A stretch of DNA of 64,000 nucleotides from Phoronis australis. Its lineage: Eukaryota; Phoronida; Phoronidae. Position numbers and translations under genes: made by a program. The notes under the pieces are model-generated. The model worked only from the letters and a program-made list of their open reading frames with translations. It ran no database searches and was not told the DNA's origin. This document shows, piece by piece, positions 1 to 11,800 of this stretch. The stretch spans positions 592,992 through 656,991 of the forward strand of contig NMRA01000190.1 of assembly GCA_002633005.1 (NCBI GenBank). Reading direction: 5' to 3'. Position 1 is the first letter of the stretch; each line of letters starts with the position of its first letter.

Positions 1-271
1 CAGCACATCTTGCTCAAAGTAGCGAATTGACGTGTTTTCCACAATTTCTTGATGGGTGATTTTACGTGCATGACATTGCAGAAAATGATCTTGGATGGCG
101 CCATTATAAAGATGCATGGATAACCGACGGGAAGACTGCAAAGTGTTGACATTTGAACGAAGACATACATTCATAGGGCATACAAACTCATAAACAACAT
201 TACACTGTGCAACGGGGCGGACTTTCGCTTTAGTATTACTATTTGCATTTACAAATCAACAGAGCACCCAC

Positions 272-443
272 CTAGCATTGTCAGTGAACTGGGCAAATGT
301 CTTCATGTCACTAATCACATCTTGGTCCCCACTCTCCCACCTCTGGCGCACGTCACTGTGGATCTTCCCAGAATCCGATGGATCAGCAACATAGGCCAGC
401 CAGAACATTGGCAACCCTGCCATGTCCAAGTTCATATAGTCCC
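272..443 (-). CDS. gkup: gkup coding exon 15, last one in the window (residues 461-518)
   Basis: Encodes [17 protein letters not shown], then [20 protein letters not shown] and onward to TDNAR. DPSDSGKxHSxVRQRW is a hallmark of glucuronokinase. Donor GTGGGT, phase 2. The remaining kinase exons are outside the window. Confidence 0.93.
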
Positions 444-3400
444 CTGCCAAACAGAAGCCTGACATTCAATACAGAGGGTACAATAAGAAATATGAACAAA
501 AATAGTTGCAAAAATTGTACTTTTCCATTTTTCAAAAGGTCAGTGTTTATAAAATGCCTCGAGTTTCAACTTGTGTAGAGTATTGACAGCTGCACTGAAG
601 TCTCAAGATGTGAAAACAGTGAACTTATATTCTTCCCGTCCATTGCTGTTGAGAAAAATGGACCTACTGCAATTTCACAGTTCCGCTGTATTGTGTTAAA
701 AATTTAGAAAGCTTAACATAGCTAGATTTTTGACAGGTATGCACAGACTGCCTGATGTGGTGCTCAAGACAGTTTCACTCATTTACATGCACACTTGATT
801 GGGTACTATAGGTTAATTAAACAACCACAACATTACCACTGCAAAATGTTAAAGAAATGTAACAGCTTTTAAGCAAAGACAGACAATAGGCAAGTACTGG
901 AACCAAGGTCCCATTCCAAAACACAAGATACTCGTGCAAGGAAGATAAGTAAAATCACATTGTGTGTTATCTCACCACTGTGCAAGAAACCAGCTTTACA
1001 GAATACAGACCTGATATGGGCCGAAGTCAAGGTTTACGTTAGAACTTAATTTTAATCTCAAAGCATATTTTGCTCCCCTGTTTTTGAATTTTGAAGCAAA
1101 AGCAAAAATTTAAAAGCTTTAAAACAAACTTACAACAAAGAGTTACAAGCATTTTAATGTGGTTCTACTTTCAAAGTCTATAAGTAATGTTGGCACAACC
1201 AAGAGAATTTTGCCACTTAGCTTAACTGAGCTAAATTCAAACCCTGAGAGGGTGTTGCCTATCCCATCTGATTGGTCCAGTCACTTACCGTAGCCCCGCC
1301 TCTCCATCAGATCTCTGTCAAAGTCCATATAAACCAGCCCCTCGTACACCTGGGCCACTCTATCCTGCAGACCAGCTGTGATGAACAACTCTTGCATTTC
1401 CACCTCCAATACAAAGTTGGGCTGTGATACTTTGGGCATGTCCTGTCGAAACAAGAGTGACACTTGTGAACGGGAAAAAGATAATTACACCATGGCTACA
1501 TAACGCAGCTTGTCATGATAGACTATCTCAAGTAGTCAGCACATCTACTTTGAACAGTCAAAATTCCTGAGCAAAACAGCACATATTTGTTTAATAGCAG
1601 ATTACATGCCATTTCACACCATTACAGATTTTCCTAACGAATCGAGAAACTTGTTTTCAATTTTTCGCTCTTTTGAGGGCCTATTCAAATCCATGATAAT
1701 AGCATGACCAGTTTATGTACCCTCAGGTCTCCAAGATTGCATCAATCCAATTTTGTGTTATGATAAAAAATCAAAGCAATGTGAATTCGTTTTTCTATGT
1801 TACTCTTCGAGACGGAAAAAAAAAGTACTGTCAGTAACACACACACGCACACACACAATAAATTAGTAAAATCATACAGCTTATAACGTTTTGCAAATAC
1901 CTCACTAGCTAACAATCACAACCTACTGTAACATTCTTACAAAATTCCAGTGAGGGATTATTGGACGGTTAAACACTGAACATCTCAATATGGCCAGTCA
2001 GTCAAACACACATTAGTTGGCAAACTGTATCAGGTGGAAGCATTATTCTATTTAGTACGTGACGAAACAAAAGACTTGGAACACCAGTAAGTTATTGTTT
2101 TCCCTTTGGAGAACAATGCAACATGCCGACTTGACCTCAAATATTTAACACTATATTTTACTTACATTTTCGTTAAGGTTGAAGAAGTCCATGAGACATT
2201 TAAGAGTAGCGGTGACGATAGCACTACTTCCAGCCAAGCCCACTTGGCGGGGTATGTTAGTGTCATACTTCAAGGTAAAGTTACGCTTGGCCAGGGCAAT
2301 TCTAGAGATACAAGAATGTCCAATTGTTATAAAAGACATGACTGGACACGATAACAAGCATTAAGGCTGCCATGAACTTGCTTTCTGTCAAAAATAGCTT
2401 GCTATACTACTTGATCTCACACTGTTGGGCATGACCTGGCTTATACACAAAGCATCTTGAAACATCGAACTGCCAGCTTTTCCCAAGCCAAGAAATAACT
2501 TCTAATCTACGCTGAGACCAGCTTTATTATAATGGCAAAAGGTTTTCAATAAAAGTTAGGCTTTCTTGACAAAAGGTTTGTTCATAGCAGTTTTAAAGGA
2601 GCTTTCCTGATGATTCCCATTTCTCAAGACAGTGTACAAATGACTTCCTCTCCCCAAATGTGCACAAAAATGCATATATTTTTATAGGCCAGTGTTTGTT
2701 TACATAAATTATATAAATGCTTCAAACATAGATGTTACCTTGAAACAATTCTGTTTGTGGTGGGAGAATTCAAATTTCAAATAATAAGCCAATGCATTTC
2801 GTCTTCTCGCATTTACTGCACGCTACACGAAAGCCCAACCCTGTCTTTCCGTTTACAAGATTAGTAAAATTTTTCATTTCAAGATATTTGGATAGCCAGG
2901 AGGAAATATAAAGGTTCTTATTATGAACCAATGTAAGTGTACCCTTCATTTACAATTAATACTGACCATAAACTGAACTGAAATTGACAGTCTCTCCAAA
3001 CAACCGACACACAGTATGGTGATTCTAACTCCACACATAAACAATTGCCAAAATCATAATTCAACCTTTAAAAGGCTGATTATTGTGCTATAAATAATCA
3101 GATTATTACACAATTTTGTCCAATAACAACTTACTCGTTTGATGAAATATTAAAAAAAAAAAACAAATTTGTAGTCAAGTTGTGTTCTAAACAGCTACAG
3201 AAGTACCATTACCGCACAACGGTTGTGTATGAGGGACCGTGTCAAAACAGTTCATAGAACACAGTTGTCACTAAATAAAATTATATACCAACCCCTTCTG
3301 CGAACAGTACTGGTAGAATTTCTTGCAGGTAGCCTGAAGCAAACGCAGTCCTCCAAGATACCTGGGGAAATATCAGAACACAAGGTCAAGTTCCACAAGC

Positions 3401-6400
3401 ATTATGTCGAGACCAGAGGTGGTGATCAGACTTAAAAGCAGTCATGCCTTCTAATATTGAAAAAAATTCTGTACGAAAATATGGTAACTACACTGCATGT
3501 GATTTGCTATTCAGGATGAATGAGTGGAGGTTCACACAGCGTGAAGCATTACATGAGATCAAGCAGTGACATCACATGCTGAACATTTATTCCGCTTTTC
3601 CACTTTTCTGTCTTTCACTTTATGGTTCTATTATGTTTTTTCATGCTGTTTTTATGAAAGGACAAAATCTATTTTTGTAGTTATGTGACGAAGTTTTAAT
3701 TCATGGTCAAATGACAGAATGTCTTTAGCTAGACCATGACATGAAGTTTTCCTTCTCTGGATCTTCTTAGCCTATGGTAGACATGAAATTTAGCTCGGTT
3801 GCAATAAGCAATTTGCAATTTGCATCGGTTTCAAAATGGACCAGGTGTCATTATCAATGCTTCATCCATTGGCATGAACACGGAATAATCAATACTTTTG
3901 GGCTCTATTTTGGAAAAACTGATATGTACTCTAAATGCTGTTTAAAAGTTAAACACAAATGAAGCAAATAGATTTAAGAGCCTTGTTCAATGACAACAAC
4001 AAAAATCACCCCTGACTGAGTGATGGACTCACCCTTCCTTCTGGCTAATTCCATGCAGGTCTGCTAAACTTCCAAACTCTGTCGGGTCATTAAGGGGGTG
4101 CGGAACTAGAACCTGTTTGGAATTATTTGAACACTCTAAGAAAGCGCACACACTACATGAGTTACTCCTATAATTTTTACCCCACCTCACATTCATGCGA
4201 CTCAACAATGGTGCTATTATACAACAACATACAACGAAGGTTACAACAATTCTACATCGAAAAACAAATTTAAAAAGTACAAGCAAACAACAGGCTACAT
4301 GTAATCTATCTCTATAGTTCTCCATTTCAGTGAACAAGGAATACATAGATTGCTGACAAGGTGCAATGCGTACTAATAATAAGAAACATCTTCAATTCTG
4401 GCAACAATTATCAAAGTTACACTTAAGCTTGCAAAGACCACAGTATCAATTTGGGAAAAATTTAATTGCTCCTATTTCTGTTTTGCCATTTTTCAAATTC
4501 TTACTTCCGTGCTGCAAATGCTCAAATTCTATCTAATTTCGTTTAACAGCAGAAGTACAACAGACTGTCCACAGTGAAGTAAAACCTTTGAATGTTGAAA
4601 ACTATCAAAATAAAATAACTGTTCCACCACCATTTTGTTTACTAAACTACAGAATGTGTGCAGGACTTCAGGTGAAGACAGGACAACTCACCAAATGTTC
4701 ACTCTCTGTGATGGTCACTTCAGCCCAGAAGTTGCTAATAGACATGGCTATAGTCTTTCCGTAATAGCCATCAGATGGATTACCCATGAGGCCAACCCTG
4801 AAATGGTCACTTCAAATCAAAATTATATTTTCCAAGTAACAAGTAAGAATTCATTTAGAACTAAAGTTGGAAAGTTTAAAACTTTTTTTTCAGATATTTT
4901 GCCTTTTATTAAAAGGCGTCACAGGAATCTGAAGTTCACCAGGTGGCGCTTGCAAAACAAAAATCCCACTCATAGAAATGCACGCATTTAGCCAACAGCA
5001 TAGATTGCACATAAACCATACCTAGCATACGCTCTCCTACAGATGGCGTGGTTATGTCTCTCAGCCGCCACTCTCTCTGCAAACAGCTTTAACCACAGTT
5101 CGTAGTCTTTAAGTCCCTGCAAAAAATTCAATATTCAACAAGTTACAAACGACACTAACTTGCAACATAATAACAAGACGTGCAACATGGTGCTTTGAAT
5201 GATCAGATTAATACGATTCATCAAGAGTACTTGACGCAGCTGTGCAGAGGTCCTCCATGAGAGTAATATTTAACATCAAATCAAATCTTTAGTGAAATTA
5301 CGCTGAGCTTTGTAATTGGTTGCTAAAGCTACTAGGAGGTACAACTGCCTCATTCATTGCAGCTTGACAAGAAAACATTAGTTTCGAAACATCACCAACT
5401 GTTAATTTAATTTGAATTAGTCAAACTGCTCACAAATCTGTTGCACGCACATGAGCCTAAATGTTATAACCTGCAACATATGGTGTTTCAGATGCAGAAA
5501 AGTCAGGATTTTCAACAAAAATTAAAGGAATTAAAGGGTTAATGAGCATGAAACTACAACAAAGTTAAAGTTTAACACACACTAAAGATGGTCTGCGAGG
5601 AGTTGTTTAATATTAAACAATGAGTACCATACCAACATCTAACAAATCAAAGTAACTGTACTATTGAATTGTGTTCCAATTATATGAAGTGAATTTAAAC
5701 AAAACCATGTGCATCACATGAGATGTAGTTTGGTGTTCTGCTGAACAATTATTGAATAATTGAGTGCAATTTGTGGTAATAACGGAATTTAAAGCACATT
5801 GTTGAACTCACCACTTGTCCAATCAGTTGAAAGCCTGTTGGTAACTTCATGCCATACACCTTGCTCCTCTCTGACTCTATCAGCCATTTCTAGACAAACA
5901 GTAATTCACAAAAGTTAACAAAGGTCGGTAGCTTCAGTGATAAAGTTTGCGAAAATGTGTTATATGCTACAAGACATGAAATGTAAAAATTTTGGCAACA
6001 AAGAAATCTATGCTTCACATTATGCATGTCCTGAAAATAAAATCTTGACCTCCACTTTTCCCATATTTGAGCAAAGCAAGAAGAGCTACTTGTCAATTGA
6101 CCTATCACCTGTACTTTGAGTGATGACTTAACTGACCAATCAGAACGCAGCATCCTTGACACAGTTTCGTTTCCAAGCCACCATTTTACCCGACAAACAA
6201 CACACTGTCAGGTAAAACTTGTCATTGGCTTGTCGGGTGTCACGTTACTTTTCACGAAGGGCGGAGCTAGCGATAGGTCAGTTAGAGAAAGGAGCGTAGT
6301 TAGTGTTTCCTCACTGGTTGCTAACAAATCTTCCATAATCATACAATTTATCCAACAAAAACCTAGCAATTTATGTATCAATCAAATAACTTTACTAAGC

Positions 6401-9400
6401 TATTATTATCATGAAAACTTAATTGCTGCAAGTTTTTGCATCCAATATTTTAACTTCTATCCGAAAAATTCGAGGACCCAACCCAATGCTACCCATATTT
6501 TGCCCCTAAAAGACAGGGTGCAGTTGGCCTACCATATACAGTCCGAAATTCCTGTGAGCAGCATCAGGCCAGTTGTCCAGGTAGGAAGTTATGGTTGGCA
6601 AAGTCTGCCTTCTCAGACAGTAGAACACCACGCTTGCTAGACGCGACGATGTCTCGCCAGTCTCAGGCTTCTCATAGAAATTCACAATTCTGGAAAATAA
6701 CGCACGGCGTAACCAGCCATGACTGAATGGCGTTCTTGTTTTTTTAGGAGCTCAATAATGAACAGGAGGGCAGGTGCAGATCAGGAACCATGTCCAGAGC
6801 AGGGATTAATAACATACAGTCACAAGGGCACATGATATTCCTCCATAAGGCTGTCACAGATTACACAGACACACTTGAATCTCTCTGTATTTAACCGCAA
6901 CGCCGTAAATATCCATCAATCACATTTGCTGCCTCGTTTTCGTGCCACTGGAGTTTCACATGCTATTTGTTGTTGTTTACAAGTTTTTCTCGGTTTCATT
7001 ACTCTATTCATCCTTCCAATGTCAAGGAAGTATTACTGTTGACACTGCTGTGGGCTGCAGCTCAGATGTGAGAAAGTTTGATAAACTGGATAAATACCCG
7101 TGGATGTCTGATGTAAAATTCTTCACCTTCCCAATATCAATGAGACACGAAAATGTGCCTGGCTTCCAAAATAAGGTCACACGCTTTCTTCTCTCCGGGA
7201 CAAAACTGTATTGCTGTGTAATCTGGGACGGCCCAATTGAGGCAATACATACTGACTGTACCCCTTGCATCCCACAGATTCTGAAGCTAAAACATCCACA
7301 CCACACTAATTAGATAAGGTCAAAGCCATAAACTATGAAGAAATCCTGTTATTGGCTATAGATCTTCCCCTTGAAATAATAAATAAACTCCATTCAGTTC
7401 ACAGTATTATTACGTGTCATTGGAACGATAACCTGCCATATTAAAAAAATCCAAACGAAGGATTCCACCATACAACATGAGCCAAAACAGAGATTTTCAA
7501 AAATGGCACTCCATAAGAGGACAGCACAGTTGTTTTAAATCTGAGCAGAAAATAAATATACTATGCCACAAATTTCCAGACTCTTGTACAATGTTCCGAA
7601 CTATGGAGTCATTTGAGAGTACCTACAATGAACAACCACCTAGGAGACATACACCAAGAATAAAGGTACGTATGTGATGATGTCACCATTATGAGGTAGA
7701 GTTAAAGCCACGATGACAATCATTACCTACTACTATCCTGTTCTAGCTCCACAATGCCTCGACTAGCTGTGCGCTCAGACGGCTCCATGGTGTAATATAT
7801 TGCCAAGTCGCCATCTTTCTTCACTCTGAAGTAGTTTATCACCTGTGACATGTCAAACTTGTCATCCTGGAACAGCATGTCTCCTGCGACCTGCAAATGT
7901 CAATCAAATTAAGTCACTACATGAATGTGAAGTATGATCGAGAGAGAATTGTAACATTCAATTCTGCCTAATCTTGGAAGTGATTTAGGGTTAGCTTCTT
8001 AGTCTGGTTTCATTCATGGTAGAACTGAAATACAATAATTAAAAAATACAGAAAAATTCTTCATTTCGCGACAAAGAAATTTATTAATTTTGTTCAATCT
8101 CTGACAGTGTACCAAATTTTAGAAACAAGCAATATTGACTGTCCCAAATTCAAGAATTAGGAACAACGACATAGGGACTCGTAAAAATGCTGCATCTTCA
8201 GTTTTCAAAACGCTCAGAAATTGCAAAGTATATTTTCAAACTTTGTTGATACAAATTGTAGAGTCCAAAATGATAAACTCCAAAATCGCCAATGTCACAA
8301 TCTTCAATTTCATCATTCCACATTTTGGAAACAGTTCCTAACTAGAAAATGTTTAGTGTACTGTATTTTTACATGATTTAATACTATAAAGCAAAATGTC
8401 AGAAAAGTAATGGCAAGACAGATCTGGATGGTAACAGAGGTTTTTGTCACCTAAGTTTAGGAAAGTTTCAAATGAGTTGAATATTGCTTATGCAATTAAA
8501 TAATCATGAAACAAGTGGAAAAACATTGTTGATCAGCTACTAAGGATTTCTAAACAAACTGAAGCAGGGATGTTGTCTAAAACAGATCAGGTAAATAGGG
8601 ACTGAGTTCAATTAACAGTGATGTTGGACATGAAACATGCCAAGTTAAGTGAATGGATACAAACAAGATACATTACCAAGTTTACAACTTGTCTTATGAC
8701 ATTACAAGTATTTCTGACCAGGCATCAAATCTGACCAACGTACCACCAGAATGTCATCCTGAACATGCTTCATACGGATAACCAATTCCAGATCAGCAAC
8801 TGCTCCGAGTCTATAGATTAAAGCAAAATGTGACATAATTCAACTTTTTTAATTTCCTTAGTTAAACAATAACAGCCTACAAGAAATGGCGTATTATAAC
8901 AACAGGATGGAAAAACCATCCAGTGATTAGGCTGGCTAATCAGCACAGAGTCACAATAGCTGAAGTGATTGCAGCGCCCAGCCCATACCCTGGTCCCCCG
9001 GAGTTTTAGAGTCTGGTAACAAGATTGAATGTCTGGGTGCAGCGCTTGCACATTTCAACCAAAGAATTTAAAGGAATGGCTGGCCAGAGTGTTTTGGTTA
9101 CTGAACTGACATTTCTCCAAGTACCTCAAAAGTTACAACACAACCTTGCATTTATTTAAATACCCATGTCACATAGTGTCACATACCAGCCATATAGTCA
9201 GCAATATTGGGTTTATCTAATCAAATCAGCAGTCCTAGGCAACAGTACTGAACACCACCACCCAGTTGACATGGCCAGACATAAAGGAACAGATAGTTAC
9301 AGATTTATCTCTCAACAATTCACCACTCACTGCAGCCAGGAGAATAGAAGTGATATTGCAATGTAAGACAGTGACACAGCATGGACCTTGGGCATTGATA

Positions 9401-11800
9401 GCAGCTAACACAAGAATATTGTCTATCCTGACACTCTTCACAGTCCAACCTCAGTATACATGCAACGGGAAGTGACTGTACCTATTCTCCATTAAAGTAC
9501 TACCATCATTAACAATGTTCTCCACTGGGAAGTCTGAGGCTGTAGCCCATCTCTCAAAGTGCTTGTACCTATAACAGATAAAGGAACATCATGTAACCTA
9601 TAACAGAAAAAGGAACATCATGAATCTATAACAGATAAAGGAACATCGCGCCCCTGTACACTGTCAAAATGTATCTGAATTTACTGCTTTCAACGACGGA
9701 GTATTTGACACTTGCTCAAATTCTCTTAGAACTTTCCATCTAAAACAAAAACGAAACTCAGCAAATCCCTAGCAGTCTAATTGGGTCAGAAAATTTCTCA
9801 CATTTTGTCACAAAATCCTCAAAATGTCACAGAACTTCAGGCAAGCAAGTTATGTCAGAGAATGTCACAACGTCACAGAGAATCTACTCTGAGTTTTATA
9901 TGTAAGAAAACATGCTTCTAAGCAATTGTTAACTACATGGTACACTTATTCATCTGACTGGAAACTGAAGACAGGATTGATGACGAGACATGTTTCAGCA
10001 ACAATGTAAAGTCAAGCCTCGTCTCCAATTCTTTGACTGACAGAAATTTACTATAAGTACATATCTGTACCGGCCAATACTATAAGTACATATCTGTAAC
10101 GTCCATTAGAAGCTAACATCGTCTAACATAATCAGAAACAAATACTATAACTTACTGAGATTGAGATATTCATAAATACTAGAACTTACTTGTCCGCGTT
10201 TGTGACCAAATAAACTTCGCTAAATAGTTGTCGGCTACAAATGAAACAAATGTCCATAGACTTAATTAACATAATGATAAAAATCCATTTTGTTAAGCAT
10301 CAGCCATCAGACGGTAAAATCTTACTAATCAAGAACACAATCTGTAAGACAAGTGAAATGTTATTTTCTCACTTTTTACCTAAATGATAAGTTTCCCCAA
10401 ATTAATGCTTACTGCATCATGTTCAAGTTCTGCACTACTATCAGACAATGTTTTGAAAAACTATGGGTATTCACTGAAATGCTAGAAAACCTTGAAATAT
10501 GAAAAAGAATAATTTTGTTTTTCATCTAAAATGTGTGAGCTTTTACTGTAACTATTATGCATTATAATTGTAAGTTTTACTTACTGGAATTCAGTTATAA
10601 GTAAAACATAAATTATAGTACATTTAAGATAATAGCCAAGAGTAACAGTAAAAGATACAATGTGTAAATTGTGTTGCATTTTTAAAAAGGTTAACAATTA
10701 ACTTGACTGTAACCTTGTTTACATAATTTAACCTTCTCCTTAAGTGGTGGTGGCTAGTGAAGTTCAGAGAGTTCATCAATGTTACCTACGTCTTGATTGC
10801 CTCCCACCAGTAGTCTAGGATGCGCTTGCCTCCAACACCCGGTAGCAAAGCCTTAGGCACTCCAGCCAGGTGACAGTATTTAGGCGACATCTGGTGGACA
10901 AACAAATTTATTTTTCTGTGCAATAAACAATCTCAATCAGTTTTACGTCAAGCCGCTTTGCAGCAAATTTTGGATTGAAAACTTTTAGTATTCTACACTG
11001 GTCTCAGCACACTCAGATTAGATGGGAACTCTGGGATACAATAAAAACTCTTCAGTTTGGGACAGTCTCTAAACATTGGGATATCGGAATTCAAGCCAAA
11101 ATTGAATTTTCTGATTCTGAAGTTTGGGACATGGGTGATTTTGGCATTCATAATATTTCTCAAAAATCAGACATTGCATTAATTGAATTAAAAAAGGCTG
11201 AAAATAGATTTGGCAGTTCACAAAATCATAGACAGTAGCCAGCGACACAATGTTTTCATGCATCCACATAGTGTGTAACAGCGAGGTGAATGACTACTGA
11301 TGATCGTAATTCTGGAATTCGGGATGACAACTTTTGCCCGTTTCTATTAATTTTGGTAATAATTCCAATCTTGAGCAAAATATTTAGGTATTCACTGTCC
11401 CAGACTGTAGACTTTTTACTGTATAAATCACTGGCCATTCATTTTTTCATAACTTGGCTAGTGAGTCACTTTATGCACCATGCAAGTCCTTCAAGCAGAG
11501 CTATATGTATAAGTGTAGGGCAAAGTTTTAACAACGTGAATGTGACTATTAATATATTTGAGTGAATTTCCAAGTTCTTCGGCTATCCCAAGTTCACACA
11601 CAGGCGATCTTGACATCAAGTGGAATACCAAGTTCAAGTACATCAGACCAACAACACGACCAGCTGTCATTTCCCGTCGCCGTCGGTCTTAGAAATGATG
11701 AACACATATTTGATAGAAATTTGAAAACTTGTTTGATTTTTACCTTGATCTCACTTTCCAGAACAGTTGCATGTCCTGCTACTAATATAATACAAATCAT
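272..11800 (-). CDS. gkup: Fused sugar-1-phosphate nucleotidyltransferase / glucuronokinase, 3'-incomplete, 15 exons
   Basis: Coding exons on the minus strand: 11744-11800, 10790-10890, 10190-10219, 9482-9568, 8744-8810, 7727-7890, 6533-6689, 5812-5889, 5022-5116, 4692-4797, 4033-4112, 3293-3361, 2166-2301, 1289-1442 and 272-443. All join in phase, giving 517 complete codons. Residues 1 to about 270 resemble an NTP_transferase: P31-K32 in GVPKALLP, metal-binding type GD (117-118) and EKP (175-177). Residues from about 276 resemble plant glucuronokinase: [11 protein letters not shown] (284-294), the GHMP phosphate loop GLAGSSAIV (385-393), and [19 protein letters not shown] (from 432), where D436 is the likely catalytic base. 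Known for the family: glucuronokinase makes GlcA-1-phosphate, and a pyrophosphorylase then makes UDP-GlcA. Both steps on one polypeptide is inferred. About 90-100 C-terminal residues lie beyond base 1. An in-frame TAA 11 codons upstream (11831-11833) fixes the start. A divergent gene begins 115 bp upstream. Confidence 0.9.
1289..1442 (-). CDS. gkup: gkup coding exon 14, catalytic Asp motif (residues 410-461)
   Basis: Encodes the segment [25 protein letters not shown] parallels the GxMDQ segment of galactokinase, making D436 the likely catalytic base. Acceptor TTTCGACAG, donor GTAAGT, phase 1. Confidence 0.95.
1836..1857. repeat. (AC)n microsatellite
   Basis: Eleven AC dinucleotides with one AC to GC change, in a gkup intron. 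Confidence 0.9.
2166..2301 (-). CDS. gkup: gkup coding exon 13, GHMP phosphate loop (residues 364-409)
   Basis: Encodes [19 protein letters not shown], then [29 protein letters not shown] is the GHMP kinase ATP-binding motif. [13 protein letters not shown] is nearly the same as in plant glucuronokinases. Donor GTAAGT, phase 0. Confidence 0.95.
3293..3361 (-). CDS. gkup: gkup coding exon 12 (residues 341-364)
   Basis: Encodes [20 protein letters not shown] then QKG. The frame of the next exon requires donor GTTGGT, which is weak. A nearer-consensus GTATAT four bases downstream would break the frame. Confidence 0.8.
4033..4112 (-). CDS. gkup: gkup coding exon 11 (residues 315-341)
   Basis: Encodes [20 protein letters not shown] and then GISQKEG. 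Continues the PHP-x-x-D segment seen in plant glucuronokinases. Donor GTGAGT, phase 2. Confidence 0.9.
4692..4797 (-). CDS. gkup: gkup coding exon 10, kinase N-terminus (residues 279-314)
   Basis: Encodes [20 protein letters not shown], then [26 protein letters not shown] closely matches the N-terminal signature of plant glucuronokinases. Acceptor CCATTTCAG, donor GTGAGT, phase 0. Confidence 0.93.
5022..5116 (-). CDS. gkup: gkup coding exon 9, interdomain linker (residues 248-279)
   Basis: Encodes [20 protein letters not shown] and then [13 protein letters not shown] charged helix links the transferase to the kinase, whose first strand starts at RAYAR. The two domains join within one exon, which argues against an artefactual merger of two genes. 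Confidence 0.9.
5812..5889 (-). CDS. gkup: gkup coding exon 8 (residues 222-247)
   Basis: Encodes [20 protein letters not shown] and then QLIGQV, exactly 26 codons. Acceptor TTTGTCTAG, donor GTGAGT, phase 0. This is the C-terminal part of the transferase domain. Confidence 0.9.
6533..6689 (-). CDS. gkup: gkup coding exon 7 (residues 169-221)
   Basis: Encodes [20 protein letters not shown] through NFGLYM. The EKP motif (175-177) is the sugar-phosphate-binding motif of the pyrophosphorylase fold. Acceptor TTATTTTCCAG, donor GTAGGC, phase 0. Confidence 0.92.
7727..7890 (-). CDS. gkup: gkup coding exon 6 (residues 115-169)
   Basis: Encodes [16 protein letters not shown] and onward to VELEQDSR. 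It contains the GD metal-ligand motif (D118). Acceptor CATTTGCAG, donor GTAATG, phase 2. Confidence 0.92.
8744..8810 (-). CDS. gkup: gkup coding exon 5 (residues 92-114)
   Basis: Encodes [16 protein letters not shown] and VQDDILV. Acceptor ATCTATAG, donor GTACGT, phase 0. [10 protein letters not shown] resembles the substrate-binding G-x-x-G/ADL region of NTP transferases. Confidence 0.9.
9482..9568 (-). CDS. gkup: gkup coding exon 4 (residues 63-92)
   Basis: Encodes [14 protein letters not shown] and then [15 protein letters not shown]. Donor GTACAG, phase 2. The acceptor CTGTTATAG lies inside a 28-29-bp tandem repeat that carries three copies of the same acceptor-like sequence. Confidence 0.9.
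9569..9648. repeat. 28-29-bp tandem repeat, three copies, covering the gkup exon 4 acceptor
   Basis: CTATAACAGATAAAGGAACA recurs at 9569, 9598 and 9626. On the minus strand each copy reads TTCCTTTxTCTGTTATAG, a pyrimidine tract plus AG. Confidence 0.9.
10051..10100. repeat. 29-bp tandem duplication
   Basis: CTATAAGTACATATCTGTA occurs at 10051 and again at 10080, inside a gkup intron. Confidence 0.85.
10190..10219 (-). CDS. gkup: gkup coding exon 3, 30-nt microexon (residues 53-63)
   Basis: Only 30 nt, reading [10 protein letters not shown] with its neighbours. Acceptor CAACTATTTAG, donor GTAAGT. It is phase-compatible on both sides and supplies the beta strand (EVYLVTN) expected between the PK loop and the YKHFERW segment. 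Confidence 0.85.
10790..10890 (-). CDS. gkup: gkup coding exon 2 (residues 20-53)
   Basis: Acceptor TTGTCCACCAG, then [18 protein letters not shown]; ends AAG AC before donor GTAGGT (phase 2). The GVPKALLP motif supplies the conserved Pro-Lys of sugar nucleotidyltransferases. The next GT (GTAACA) would put a TAG in frame, so the first GT is chosen. Confidence 0.9.
11744..11800 (-). CDS. gkup: gkup coding exon 1 (residues 1-19)
   Basis: Begins [19 protein letters not shown] and ends AAG before a GTAAAA donor, phase 0. This is the nucleotide-binding loop of the transferase. The usual G-x-G-T-R signature reads G-H-A-T-V, so its arginine is absent. An in-frame stop upstream supports this ATG. 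Confidence 0.85.

Noticed and set aside
1-135. Two open minus-strand frames after an acceptor-like TTTGCAG, as a next gkup exon
   Set aside because: Neither frame resembles the next glucuronokinase segment, and the phase-correct one (SLPVGYPCIF) looks non-coding. It may be chance or another unit; not supported.
6116-6640. 174-residue plus-strand frame
   Set aside because: Overlaps gkup exon 7 in antisense, and its translation has no recognisable feature.
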